Below are positions 12,370 to 21,884 of a stretch of 64,000 nt of DNA, piece by piece. The DNA lies in the NCBI GenBank assembly GCA_930367215.1, contig OV884059.1, positions 238,203,803-238,267,802 of the forward strand, written 5' to 3'. This DNA comes from Pollenia angustigena (lineage: Eukaryota; Arthropoda; Insecta; Diptera; Polleniidae). Numbering within the stretch: position 1 is the first letter of the stretch; every line of letters begins with the position of its first letter. The translations under genes and the position numbers were made by a program. Below the pieces are notes generated by a model. The model did no database searches and had not been told where the DNA came from. It saw only the letters and a program-made list of their open reading frames with translations.

Positions 12370-12494
12370 CATGGTTGGGCTTTCGGTCATGCGCAAGGAT
12401 TTTTTCCCTATGGTATAACGAACACTGGCCTGCGGCCGCGCGCTTATATATTTTCTATGATATAACGAACTCTGGCTTCGCTCAGTAAAGCTTC
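12370..12494 (+). repeat. GC-rich 82-bp-type module, left part (element B)
   Basis: It contains GCGCAAGGATTTTTTCCCTA, TGGTATAACGAACACTGG, a GCCTGCGGCCGCGCGC palindrome and GGCTTCGCTCAGTAAAGCTTC, the landmarks of the tandem module in element A. It continues at 15592 beyond the inserted retrotransposon. Confidence 0.65.
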
Positions 12495-12999
12495 TGTAGT
12501 GTATCTATAATTAGTTAAGGCACTGTAGCAATGTAAGAATTTTAATTTATTTTAAGCATGACATTGAATTTGAAATTCAATTCATTTTTTTGTTTACAAA
12601 TTTTATAAAGGCAATGAACTATATTTATAATTGTTTTTGTGTTTAGTCAGCATAAATGTGTATTGAGTTTTTTGTTGAATATTTTTGGAATAATTATTTT
12701 CACGCGCCAACAATATTTGTCACAATTGCTAATTCCCGTGGGAACAACAAATCTACTATTGATTTGTTATTGTGCCACATTAATGCTGACCCTAAAATAA
12801 ATTAGTATATAAGTTGTTAATTTGTATTAATAAAATCAGAATTAATTCAACTCTAATATGATTTGTTTTACTTCTCAAAAATTTCGTGCATATTAATGCT
12901 CGGCAAAAAGCGGCAGAAGTGCTAAGATAATACTTAAAACTTTTTTTTTATTATTACAAACTACACATTCCATACATTTTTCCATCGATTATCATTACA
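12495..12999 (+). repeat. 5' LTR
   Basis: 505 bp, TG...CA bounded and near-identical to 15086-15591. A TATA-like box (TATATAAG, 12806-12813) and an AATAAA signal (12829-12834) lie in the order expected for U3 and R. Confidence 0.93.
12806..12834 (+). promoter_or_regulatory. LTR TATA box and poly-A signal
   Basis: TATATAAG at 12806-12813 is followed by AATAAA at 12829-12834. This close spacing would give a very short R region, as in several insect gypsy LTRs. The same pair is in the 3' LTR near 15397-15425. Confidence 0.5.
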
Positions 13000-13016
13000 T
13001 GGCGATCCTGCCAGGA
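13000..13016 (+). promoter_or_regulatory. Primer binding site, tRNA-Arg
   Basis: TGGCGATCCTGCCAGGA starts one base after the LTR and is complementary to the CCA-containing 3' end of a fly tRNA-Arg (ACG type, from memory). The 412/mdg1 group is known to prime with tRNA-Arg. Confidence 0.8.
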
Positions 13017-13020
13017 GAAG

Positions 13021-14958
13021 AACCCACCTATATTACAATACCCTGATTTTGATAAACCATTCGTACTAACCACAGACGCCTCAAACGTAGCTTTAGGAGC
13101 AATACTCTCACAAGGTGAAATTGGTAACGACCTTCCTATATCATATGCAAGTAAATCTTTGAATAGACATGAAAGAAATAAGTCAGTTATTGAGAAAGAA
13201 TTATTAGGAATTCATTGGGGCATACAGTTTTTTAGACCATACCTATATGGTAGAAAATTCACTGTAGTAACAGACCATAGACCCCTCATTGCACTATTTT
13301 CGCATAAAAATCCATCCTCAAAACTGACCAGAATTCGACTTGAACTATCAGACTATGACTTTGATATTACATATAAAAAAGGAGCAAATAACACTAACGC
13401 AGACGCGTTATCTCGCATTGAAATTAATTCAAACATATTAAAAGAAATGATTCCACTCTGTATTGATGAAAAAGAAAGAAAAACTCTGGCAATAACACGT
13501 AGCATGCTTAATAAGAATACTAAAGATAAAGAAGATGAAATTAAAATCAAGAATAAGAAAAAGAATTACAATTCTCATCAGGAGACTGATCACCTCCATA
13601 TGTGGGAATGTATATCAATAAACGATATAAAGAAGCTTCAGAGAATACAATTTATATATGAAAATAACGATAATAATAATCTGCAGAATGAATATAATGA
13701 TAAAATTACACGCGTGATATGCAATAGAAGCGAAAATCCAATGTTTTCAGAAACATTTATGGAGAAACTTTTATTGAAAATAAAGAAATTTAAAAATAAA
13801 AAGTACGTACTATATGATAATGATGAAATTTTTAAATATATACCGGTAGAGAAATTGAAAGAAGAATACAATAAATTCAAAAACAATGACATCGATGTAA
13901 TTATATACAGAATGCCAAAAAGAGTACATAACGTAATAAAACAATACAGACTTATAGAAGAATTTCATAACCCACCCCATAGTGGACATTTCGGAATAAG
14001 AAAAACATTAATAAAATTAAAACAGCGATTTATTTGGAAAAATATGAACAAAATGGTTAAGAACTATATAAGAACATGTGAATCGTGCCAAAAGAACAAA
14101 CAGACTAAACATACGAAAGAACCTTTTACTATAACAGATACACCATCAAGTAGTTTTGACATTGTAGTAGTGGACACAGTCGGACCACTTAGACCGTCAG
14201 TAAACTTTAGATATATACTCACAATACAGTGTGAACTGACAAAATATGTTATAGCTTGTCCAATAGAATCAAAAGATGCCAAAACAGTGGCAAAAACGCT
14301 AGTAGAAGAAGTTATTTTAAAATACGGTTTGTTTAACATTCTCAAAACGGACAGAGGTACTGAATTTACTAATGAGTTAATGAGAGAGATTTGTGTATTA
14401 TTAAAAATAAAACAGAATTTCTCGACGCCCTACCATCATGAAACTTTGGGAACAGTAGAACGCAATCACCGTGTTCTAAATGAATATTTTCTAAATTTCG
14501 TAGAAGACCACAATTGGCACGAATGGATACCATACTTTGCTTTCGCTTTTAACACAACTCCAAACATAGATACTAAGTATACACCCTTTGAGTTGGTATA
14601 TGGAAAACTTCCTAGGTTACCAAGTGACGAATTAAGCAACCCTAAAAATATTTACAACTTAGACAATTATTTGAATGAGCTTAAAATTAGACTTCGTTAC
14701 TCACTACAAAAAGCAAGAGACATAATTTTAGAAGTTAAAAATAAAAGAAAACTAGAGTCTGAAAGAAAACAGAACAAAATAGAACTAAAAATAGGAGACT
14801 AAGTTTTAGTAAAAGCCGAGAATAGGAAAAAACTCGAGCCTCCATACAAAGGTCCATATAAAATACTAGATATAGACGATCTAAACATAATTATAGAAAT
14901 AGATAAATCAAAAGTTAAAAGTGTACATAAAAATAATTTAAAAAAGTTTATTTCATAA
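13021..14958 (+). pseudogene. Ty3/gypsy pol fragment: RNase H and integrase, with one in-frame stop
   Basis: The frame opens at about 13021 (PPILQYPDFDKPF) and encodes the RNase H domain: TDASNVALGAIL, then EKELLGIHWG, then VVTDHRPL, then NADALSRI. A lysine- and asparagine-rich linker follows. The integrase has an HHCC zinc finger (H at HNPPHSGH, C-x2-C at CESC) and a DD35E core: D in VVVDTVGPL, D in KTDRGTEF, and E in GTVERNHR, 35 residues after the second D. A stop at 14800-14802 separates IGD from VLVKAENRK; the frame then continues through a GPY/F-type end (PPYKGPYKIL) to the stop at 14956-14958. The upstream gag, protease and reverse transcriptase are deleted, so it cannot act alone. Confidence 0.92.
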
Positions 14959-15072
14959 GTGAAATTAAGAAATTTTAGATCATAAAAATTATTACAAACA
15001 TATTAATACCTACAATAATAAATACATAAATGCAATAATTCTATATTTTTATTTTTAATAATACCCAAACCT

Positions 15073-15085
15073 AAAAGGGTAAGGG
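15073..15085 (+). promoter_or_regulatory. Polypurine tract
   Basis: AAAAGGGTAAGGG directly abuts the 3' LTR, as expected for the plus-strand primer. Confidence 0.75.
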
Positions 15086-15591
15086 TGTAGTGTATCTATA
15101 ATTAGTTAAGGCACTGTAGCAATGTAAGAATTTTAATTTATTTTAAGCATGACATTGAATTTGAAATTCAATTAATTTTTTTGTTTACAAATTTTATAAA
15201 GGCAATGAACTATATTTATAATTGTTTTTGTGTTTAGTCAGCATAAATGTGTATTGAGTTTTTTTGTTGAATATTTTTGGAATAATTATTTTCACGCGCC
15301 AACAATATTTGTCACAATTGCTAATTCCCGTGGGAACAACAAATCTACTATTGATTTGTTATTGTGCCACATTAATGCTGACCCTAAAATAAATTAGTAT
15401 ATAAGTTGTTAATTTGTATTAATAAAATCAGAATTAATTCAACTCTAATATGATTTGTTTTACTTCTCAAAAATTTCGTGCATATTAATGCTCGGCAAAA
15501 AGCGGCAGAAGTGCTAAGATAATACTTAAAACTTTTTTTTTATTATTACAAACTACACATTCCATACATTTTTCCATCGATTATCATTACA
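15086..15591 (+). repeat. 3' LTR
   Basis: 506 bp, near-identical to 12495-12999 (one substitution and one extra T by eye), followed by the target duplication CTTC. Confidence 0.93.
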
Positions 15592-15720
15592 CTTCTCTTA
15601 ATAGCCGGCCTTCGGCCGAGCTCAATGATTTTTTCCTCTATGGTATAACAAACACCGGCTTCGCTAGCTAAAGCATCTCTGCATAACCGGCAAGGACTTT
15701 CTCTACTTTGGTATAAGAAT
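15592..15720 (+). repeat. GC-rich 82-bp-type module, right part (element B)
   Basis: AGCCGGCCTTCGGCCGAGCT forms a perfect hairpin. It is followed by CCTCTATGGTATAACAAACA, CCGGCTTCGCTAGCTAAAGC and CTCTGCATAACCGG. It is the direct continuation of 12370-12494 once the retrotransposon is removed. Confidence 0.7.
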
Positions 15721-16239
15721 TCGGGTTTTTTATACTATCCATAGAAACTTTTACATAGAATTTAATAAAATTTGTGTAAAAATGTTTGGGGTGATTTTTC
15801 ATTTCTTAAAATTTGCATGTTTTATTAGTAGGCGAAAAATAGCCCCAAAGGAAAAATTGTGATTTTATTTGGGGCCATTTTTCGTTCCTTGATATTGGGG
15901 TCATCTAACGAAAAAATGAAAAATAACCCAAAAAAAAAAAAAAATTGCGCCAAAATTGCGTGTTGTTGTGTCTCATGTAAAATTTTGGGGCCGTTTTTCA
16001 TTTTCCTTTTGGGGCCATATTTCCTGGGGTCATTTTGCGCACCGCCTATTTCACTATATTGTTACGTTACTGCCTTTCAATAACGTTTTGGTTTATTTCC
16101 TTTATAATAAACCGTTTCGAGTTCGTTGATTGCAATTTAAATTAAACTAAACAAACACAACACTTTAATGTATAACACTTATTTATTAAGAACTTAATCA
16201 CTTTAACAACCGTAATTTATAGCTTTTATTTACAACTGT

Positions 16240-17499
16240 GCTTAGCTCAATAGGGAAAGTGATGGCAACTTTAATACAACAGCGGATTTCACCAGCTGTT
16301 GAGCAAATTGTGCGTAAAGAACAAGCTGGTTTTAGGCCTGGACGATCATGTGTCGATCACGTCAATACTCTACGCATAATTATTGAACAATCGGCAGAGT
16401 ACAACACACCCCTATACCTGCTTTTCGTAGATTTTGAACGTGCTTTTGATACAGTAACCCGAAGTTCTATGTGGTCTGCGTTAATTGGTAAAGGAATACC
16501 GGAAAAAATCGTCACCCTAATACGCGAGCTGTACAAAGACGCCGAGTGCAAGGTCCGATTCAACGGAAGAGAAAGCCAACCGTACACAAACGTGACAGGC
16601 GTTAGACAAGGGTGTATCCTTTCCCCAACATTATTTATTCTTCTGTTAGACTGTGTTATGGAAAAAACCAACATGGAGGCTCCTACTGGCATCCGGTGGA
16701 ACATGATGGAGTACCTTAATGACATAGACTACGCCGACGACATATGTCTTATTGCCCACCGATTTGTAGATATTGAAGCAAAGATAAATAGACTCTCCGA
16801 AAATGCCAAAAACGTAGGATTGAGAATTAACTTCAAAAAATCAAAGCTGATGCGTATTGGTACCAATATTTCGGCACCACTTATTGTTGATGGTACGATT
16901 ATGGAAGATGTTGAATCATACAACTACTTGGGATGTAAAATTGCGAAAGACGGTGGCTCTGCAGCCGGTATTGGTGACCGAATCAACAAGGCCCGTGGTG
17001 CGTTCCTAAAATTGTACAAAATTTGGCGCGCTAACAACATTTCACAGAAAACGAAGTTACGGATATTCAATTGTAGCGTTAAATCTGTCCTACTATATGG
17101 CTGCACTACATGGAGCCTTACAAAACTGACCTTGAAGAAAATTCAAACGTTCGTGAATCGGTGCCTGAGACAGATATAACGTGTATACTGGCCGAATTGG
17201 ATATCCAATGAGGATCTTTGGAATCTGGCAGATTGTAGTTCCATCGAATTTGATATACGGAGACGTAAATGGACATGGATCGGTCATATTTTAAGGCGAC
17301 CTGCAAGTGATATTGCTAGAGCTTCACTTGAGTGGAACCCTCAAGGTCAGCGACAACCAGGCCGACCACGAAATACATGGATCAGGTGCATAAGACACGA
17401 ACATGAATCAGCTCGAATATCCTGGAACGAAATCAAACTACTTGCCAGAGACAGAATTAGATGGAGAGAATTCGTTGACGCCCTATGTTCTTCGTGAAC
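16240..17499 (+). pseudogene. RTE reverse transcriptase, C-terminal part, one nonsense codon
   Basis: From residue 1 of the visible frame the protein shows the classic RTE order: SSIGKVMATLIQQRI, AGFRPGRSCVDHV, LFVDFERAFDTV, TGVRQGCILSPTLF, the catalytic IDYADDICL, and the thumb SYNYLGCKIAKDGG. A stop at 17177-17179 interrupts after NRCLRQI. The same frame continues with VYWPNWISNEDLW, RKWTWIGHILRR and GRPRNTW, the usual RTE C-terminal block, to a stop at 17497-17499. Endonuclease is missing because of 5' truncation. The full protein in this clade is much longer, so this is a dead copy with little decay apart from the nonsense codon. Confidence 0.9.
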
Positions 17500-17560
17500 A
17501 ATTTATTTAAGTATTTTTATGTTATATCGCTGTATCTATATTGTATTTAAATAAATAAAG

Positions 17561-17563
<3 letters not shown>

Positions 17564-17626
<63 letters not shown>
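17564..17626. repeat. (TA)n microsatellite, about 31 units
   Basis: An uninterrupted TA run at the 3' end of the RTE element. It most likely grew from the element's terminal repeat. Confidence 0.9.
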
Positions 17627-17630
<4 letters not shown>

Positions 17631-17727
17631 CAACTCACTATTGTAATCAACACACTTCAAACGTTTATAGTTTTCTCCGAGTGATGCGCTCTTAACTTGA
17701 CAAAGTCTGAACTAATACTGTTTTTTG

Positions 17728-18834
17728 GGCTCCGTGCAATAACTCCCAGGTGCAATAAGTCCCAGTGCAATAACTTCTAATGAATTAAATCCCAAAATAA
17801 ATGAAATAAGTCCCAAACTGGAAAAAAAGAAATAAATCCAAAAAAAAAAAAAAATAATTTCCAAGTCTTAAATGAAACAAACCCCAACTTTTGGGAGTTA
17901 TTTCAGTATGAAATAACTCCTAAAGACATTAATGAAATAACTTCCAAAAACAGTCCATCGAAAAGAAATGAAATAAGACCCAAAAAAAATGAAACAACTT
18001 CCAAAGAAATTTATTATACATATGTATTCGTTTTACTTGAATATTTACATATTAGGTTACCAAAAAACTAACATTATTATATCCTGACCTCCTGCAATGG
18101 CAACTGCCTGCAGTTTAAGCACGCCGGGTACAAGGATAACCTCCTCCATGGTATAACAAACATCGGCTTCGCTAACTAAAGCAAACACCGGCTTCGCTAA
18201 CTAAAGCTTGTCTGCATAGGCGGCCTTCGGCCGGGTGCAAGGATTTTCTACTCTATGGTATAACAAACACCGGCTTCGCTAACTAAAGCTTCTCTGCATA
18301 GCCGGCCTTCGGCCGGGCGCAAGGATTTTCTCCTCTATGGTATAACAAACACCGGCTTCGCTAACTAAAGCTTCACTGCACAGCCGGTAACCATAAGACA
18401 CTGCAATTGCAATTAGCAAAATTTTCTTCTTTGATAAACTTAAGTCATTGTATTCAAATAGTTTGCAATATCCCGTTATAAATATAGTTTTAAATTTTAA
18501 ACAATTTTAAGAAATTGCAAATAATTGAAAATGAAAAAACTTCCACAAAAACTGAAATAACTCCCACAGCAACTGAAATAACACCGAAAACAAAAATAAA
18601 ATGAAATAACTTCCACGTTAATTTTTTCGGGGACTTATTTCATTTGGATTTTATTTCATTATGAAATAACTCCCAGGCAAAAAATGAAATAGCTTCCACA
18701 AGAATGAAATAAAACCGAGAGGGCTGGGAGCTATTTCATAATGAAATTACTCCCACATTTGTATGAAAAATTTTTAGGTCTAATTTCATTTTTTTCTTGG
18801 GACTTATTGCACCTGGGAGTTATTGCACGGAGCC
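17728..18834. mobile_element. Word-repeat TIR element A
   Basis: Terminal inverted repeats of at least 35 bp: GGCTCCGTGCAATAACTCCC at the left, and the same sequence complemented at the right end (18834 backwards), both continuing AGGTGCAATAAGTCCCA. Flanks GTTTTTTG (17720-17727) and GTTTTTTT (18835-18842) agree at 7 of 8 bases, consistent with an 8-bp target duplication. The body on both sides (17750-18010 and 18530-18780) is almost entirely variants of GAAATAACTCCCAAA in both orientations. The centre is the GC-rich tandem module. No protein is encoded. It interrupts the LTR at 16060-19192. Confidence 0.75.
18120..18390 (+). repeat. GC-rich minisatellite, about 82-bp unit, roughly 3 copies
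   Basis: The unit reads ATGGTATAACAAACACCGGC, TTCGCTAACTAAAGCTTCTC, TGCATAGCCGGCCTTCGGCC, GGGCGCAAGGATTTTCTCCTCT. Two units (about 18255-18336 and 18337 on) are almost identical; the first is disturbed by a partial duplication. CCGGCCTTCGGCCGG is a perfect hairpin. The block is strikingly GC-rich against its AT-rich surroundings. Confidence 0.85.
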
Positions 18835-19192
18835 GTTTTTTTATGCTAGCCGCCGCAGGTATTTATACTGTAATTCAGCCATCTAGAACATTCGAAATGT
18901 TTCTCGAAGGTTCGAGGCTTTACTTATTCACCACTCTATAGTCAATTATGATTAGTGGCGGCACTTATGTTTACATAATTTCACCACTTATACTAAAGTT
19001 TTTTTTAACGGTCATTTCTAGTTCCTTCTGCACATTGGGATTGAAGTGTACTAAATTATAACAATTTTTAATAACAATGTAAACTAATAAAATAACTAAC
19101 AAATACTTAATAACTAAGACATACAAGATAAATAATAATTACAACTAATTCTTAAACAATAATTACAACAAACTAAAGTTACTTTCGTAGCA

Positions 19193-19205
19193 CTGCCCCC
19201 CACTT
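19193..19205 (-). promoter_or_regulatory. Polypurine tract of the minus-strand Ty3/gypsy element
   Basis: On the minus strand AAGTGGGGGGCAG directly precedes the LTR start TGCTACG and follows the pol stop codon. Confidence 0.7.
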
Positions 19206-20184
19206 AAGCCTGTTCATCCCGAACAGGCTCAGAATCACCTCTTCTATAAGAGGCTAATCGTTCTAAATGAACAACTTTCATTTTAGCTCTTGGACTTTTG
19301 TATTTCTGTATTCGGTATACAACATCATTTAATTTCTTTATCACCTTATATGGCCCGCCCCAATGTGTCTGTAATTTGGGAGATAATCCTTTCTTACGTT
19401 AGGGATTAAAAAGCAAAACTAACTGACCCTCCTTGAATCCTTCTGAGTTTGCCGCTCGATCGTATCTGGCTTTCATCTTGTCACTAGCCAACTTAATACG
19501 GTTTCGTAGAAATTCATGAAGTTCATTAAGAGTTTCTTGTGCTTGTGAGGTGGAGCCTTCATTGTTTTCACCCGTTGGTATAGTCTTAACACCAAACTCT
19601 AGATCTCCTGGTAGTCTGAGCTCTGTTCCAAACACAATTTTGGCGGGTGTACGAGATGTGGAGTCGTGGACAGCTGATCTATACGCCAACAAGAATTTTG
19701 AAATGTGTTCATCCCAGTCTTTTTGTTGTGTGCTGACTACTTTTCGCAAATGTTCCTCTAATGTACGGTTAAATCTTTCAACCATGCCGTCAGATTGCGG
19801 ATGCAATGGGGTTGTCCTTGTTTTCTTTATTCCGTACAATTCACACATTTCTTTAAATATAGCAGATTCAAAATTTCTGCCTTGGTCAGAATGTACTTCT
19901 AATGGAACACCATAGCGGCACACCCAATTGTTCACGAAGACGTCCACCGCTGTTCTTGCTTCTTGGTTTGGGATGGCATATACCTCCGGCCATTTACTAA
20001 AGTAATCGATGACTACTAGTACATATTTGTTACCGGCATTACTTACAGGAAATGGCCCAGCTATATCCATTGCAATTCGCTCAAATGGGGCACCAGAATT
20101 ATACTGCTGTAGTGGCCCACGACTTCTTCTTACTGGACCTTTGGCGGCAATACATTGTGCGCAATTTGTTATCCAATCAGCTAC
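19204..20184 (-). pseudogene. Ty3/gypsy integrase (minus strand), 5' truncated, one in-frame stop
   Basis: From about 20184 the frame reads ADWITNCAQC (the CC of the zinc finger), then MDIAGPFPVSNAGNKYVLVV with the first catalytic D, HSDQGRNFES with the second D, and GMVERFNRTLEEHL with the E 35 residues later. LLAYRSAVHDSTSRTP, typical of gypsy integrases, follows. A stop lies at about 19399-19401 after LLFNP. The frame then continues with LSPKLQTHWGGPYKVIKKLN (a GPY/F motif) to a final TAA at 19204-19206. Gag, protease, reverse transcriptase and the other LTR are missing; the break at 20184 adjoins a repeat shared with 11685-12025. Confidence 0.9.
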
Positions 20185-20204
20185 AAAAACAAATTTTATG
20201 ATTA

Positions 20205-20680
20205 TTCAAATTCGTATTTTTTTAACTTAATATGCCGTTATTTCTTAATTCTTTGTTCGACTACGTTTGTAACAAAATATTATTTAAGATACATGTTAAA
20301 AAAAAAAAATGTTTTAATTTTTTTTATTGCCTTAATAAAGCGGATTAAAATGGTGAATTTTGATAAAAACATAAAAACATCATGTTACTCAGTAAATCTT
20401 TATCCGATCGACACAGTTTGGACATGTTCTGAAAGAGAAAAGAGATATCTTTGCAAAATGTTAAATCGTCTGCAATTCAGTTGAACAGTTCTCGAGATTT
20501 TGCAAAATACCTAAAACAACAGCAGAAAAACACGATTCTGCGTATATCTCGAAAACGCTTCTTGAGAAAAACAAATGGATGCCATATTCGTGATCAGCAA
20601 ACCCGATTTATCTTAGAAAATATCTAATTTTTTAGGTTATGGCAAAAATTTGAAAATTTTTGAACCAGTGTAATCGTTCT
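20205..20680. repeat. Interspersed repeat shared with 11685-12025, partly inverted
   Basis: TCGTATTTTTTTAACTTAAT near 20208 matches 11977 in direct orientation, while 20440-20600 (TTCAGTTGAACAGTTC, ACACGATTCTGCGTATATCT, GATGCCATATTCGTGATCA) matches 11740-11855 as complement. The 109-codon frame at 20155-20484 crosses the junction and is not a gene. Confidence 0.55.
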
Positions 20681-20919
20681 TCTAATTGCTTTACATACAA
20701 CACAATGAAGTAGTTGACTTTCAATGTTACTGTTACTCCCGGCAAAATGTGCCTTAAGCGTCAGTTTACAACAACCTTAAATTTCCAATAGTTAAATAAT
20801 TTGTTCAAAATATTTTATACTGAATATATAAATATAAATTGACAACAAAATTTTAAACTCAATTAAGAACAATAATTAGTATTGTGGTTATTTTGTTGAA
20901 CTATTTATGGTTTAATCCA

Positions 20920-21364
20920 AATTTTCAATATTTTTAATTAGGCTTAAGTTCATCAAATTTAATTTTCATTAAATTATTTTATGAAGAAAGGAATTTTACA
21001 ACATGAAAATTAATTAAAATTGTTATTGATAATCTTTCATTCTTGACGTGGCTAGGGGTTGAACCCTGGCCGGCAGGTTACTATGACATGTTTCGATCGC
21101 AACCACTCGATCTCCTCAGATAGTTTTGCCGTCTTACACTCGCAGCCATCGAAGGCTGCTGACGTCAATAGTCAAATATCAATCCTTAAACCAAATTTGT
21201 ATTTTTTTTTTTTTAACATTTGGTAGATCGAAATTTGCTTTTCCTGAATGATTATCCATTTTAATTGATTTTACATGTTTTTCCTTACTTCTGTTTTCTT
21301 CATAAAATAATTTAATGAAAATTAAATTTGATGAACTTAAGCCTAATTAAAAATATTGAAAATT
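20920..21364. mobile_element. Element with 67-bp perfect inverted repeats
   Basis: Positions 20920-20986 and 21298-21364 are exact complements over 67 bp (from AATTTTCAATATTTTTAATT to TTAAATTATTTTATGAAG). The 311-bp spacer holds a tRNA-like block. Arms this perfect imply a young insertion, gene conversion or a snap-back duplication. No clear target duplication. Confidence 0.8.
21046..21125 (-). repeat. tRNA-derived SINE-like block
   Basis: On the minus strand CCAGGGTTCAACCCCTAG forms a near-perfect T arm with a B-box-like core. Upstream is GAGATCGAGTGGTTGCGATC, which could be a degenerate A box/D arm. The acceptor stem does not pair, so this is not a working tRNA gene. It lies in the loop of the 67-bp inverted repeat. 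Confidence 0.45.
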
Positions 21365-21884
21365 TCAATTAAGAACTTTTAAAAATTTATCTTTACGGTT
21401 CCTGCACACAGAAAAAAATCAATGTACATTTGTTCAAAACAAGGTTGATTTTACATTTTTCAGTAGTGATTTTGCTTCATTGTTGTTTCATGTTAATTAA
21501 ACATGATTTTACAATAACTTGCGAACAACATTTTTTTTTAAATAACTATAATTCATGTTGATTTCACATTGCAGTAAAGTTAGAGCAAAATGTCATTTAT
21601 ATTGAAATAACAATCCGAATCACGTTGAATGAAAGTTATTTCAAGTTGAAACAACGTGAATTTCATGTAGAATCAAATTGGTTGCAGTGTGAAGACAACA
21701 TATGCATTTATTTAAGAATAATTCAAAACACTTACCTCCTTTGTTAACAGAAGCATCAGCAGAATAGCCCGATATGGTTTTCGTCATCATTCTACTTTGA
21801 AAACTTGATGTACTATTTAACTAAATTATTTTAATTAAAATAATACGGGAACTGTCTTCTTTTTATAACATATTTTAAACGAAT

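Larger units (their letters stand above)
12495..15591 (+). mobile_element. Ty3/gypsy LTR retrotransposon (412/mdg1-like), internally deleted
   Basis: Two LTRs (12495-12999 and 15086-15591) start TGTAGTG and end CATTACA. They are flanked by the 4-bp target duplication CTTC (12491-12494 and 15592-15595). By eye the LTRs differ by one substitution (CAATTCATT versus CAATTAATT) and one T indel, so the insertion is young. A tRNA-Arg primer site follows the 5' LTR and a polypurine tract precedes the 3' LTR. Gag, protease and most of reverse transcriptase are missing, and coding sequence starts about 5 bases after the primer site. Orientation is plus. Confidence 0.93.
12026..16046. mobile_element. 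Word-repeat TIR element B, split by a Ty3/gypsy retrotransposon
   Basis: The left end GGCGCTGCGAAATATGGCCC (12026 on) is mirrored by the right end, whose complement is GGCGGTGCGCAAAATGACCC (16046 backwards); both continue CAGG, AAATATGGCCCC. The body at 12050-12240 and 15770-16030 is made of variants of GAAAAATNGCCCCAAA in both orientations. The centre is the GC-rich module (12370-12494 and 15592-15720), into which a complete LTR retrotransposon inserted. Without it the element is about 0.9 kb. The flanks AATTCAAT and TATTTCAC do not form a convincing duplication. No transposase is encoded. Confidence 0.65.
16240..17626 (+). mobile_element. RTE-clade non-LTR retrotransposon, 5' truncated
   Basis: Coding sequence starts abruptly at about 16240 and the element ends in a (TA)n tract at 17564-17626. 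RTE elements typically end in short tandem repeats rather than poly-A. The flanks TTTACAACT at about 16231-16239 and again at about 17628-17636 look like the target duplication. It interrupts the LTR at 16060-19192. Confidence 0.8.
16060..19192 (-). repeat. LTR of a minus-strand Ty3/gypsy element, split by two insertions
   Basis: On the minus strand the LTR begins TGCTACGAAAGTAACTTTAG at 19192, right after a polypurine tract, and appears to end GGCAGTAACGTAACA at 16060. Removing the RTE insertion (16240-17626 plus duplication) and element A (17728-18834 plus duplication) leaves about 620 bp. The other LTR is not in the window, so the outer boundary is inferred from the TG...CA ends only. Confidence 0.6.

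Noticed and set aside
16357..17306. Several minus-strand open frames of 60-122 codons
   Set aside because: They are antisense shadows of the RTE reverse transcriptase, which has the conserved motifs on the plus strand.
18120..18390. CRISPR-like array
   Set aside because: The whole 82-bp unit is repeated; there are no unique spacers, and the genome is eukaryotic.
19550..20484. Plus-strand frames of 73-121 codons
   Set aside because: Those up to about 20100 are antisense to the gypsy integrase; the 109-codon frame at 20155 crosses from the gypsy fragment into an unrelated repeat.
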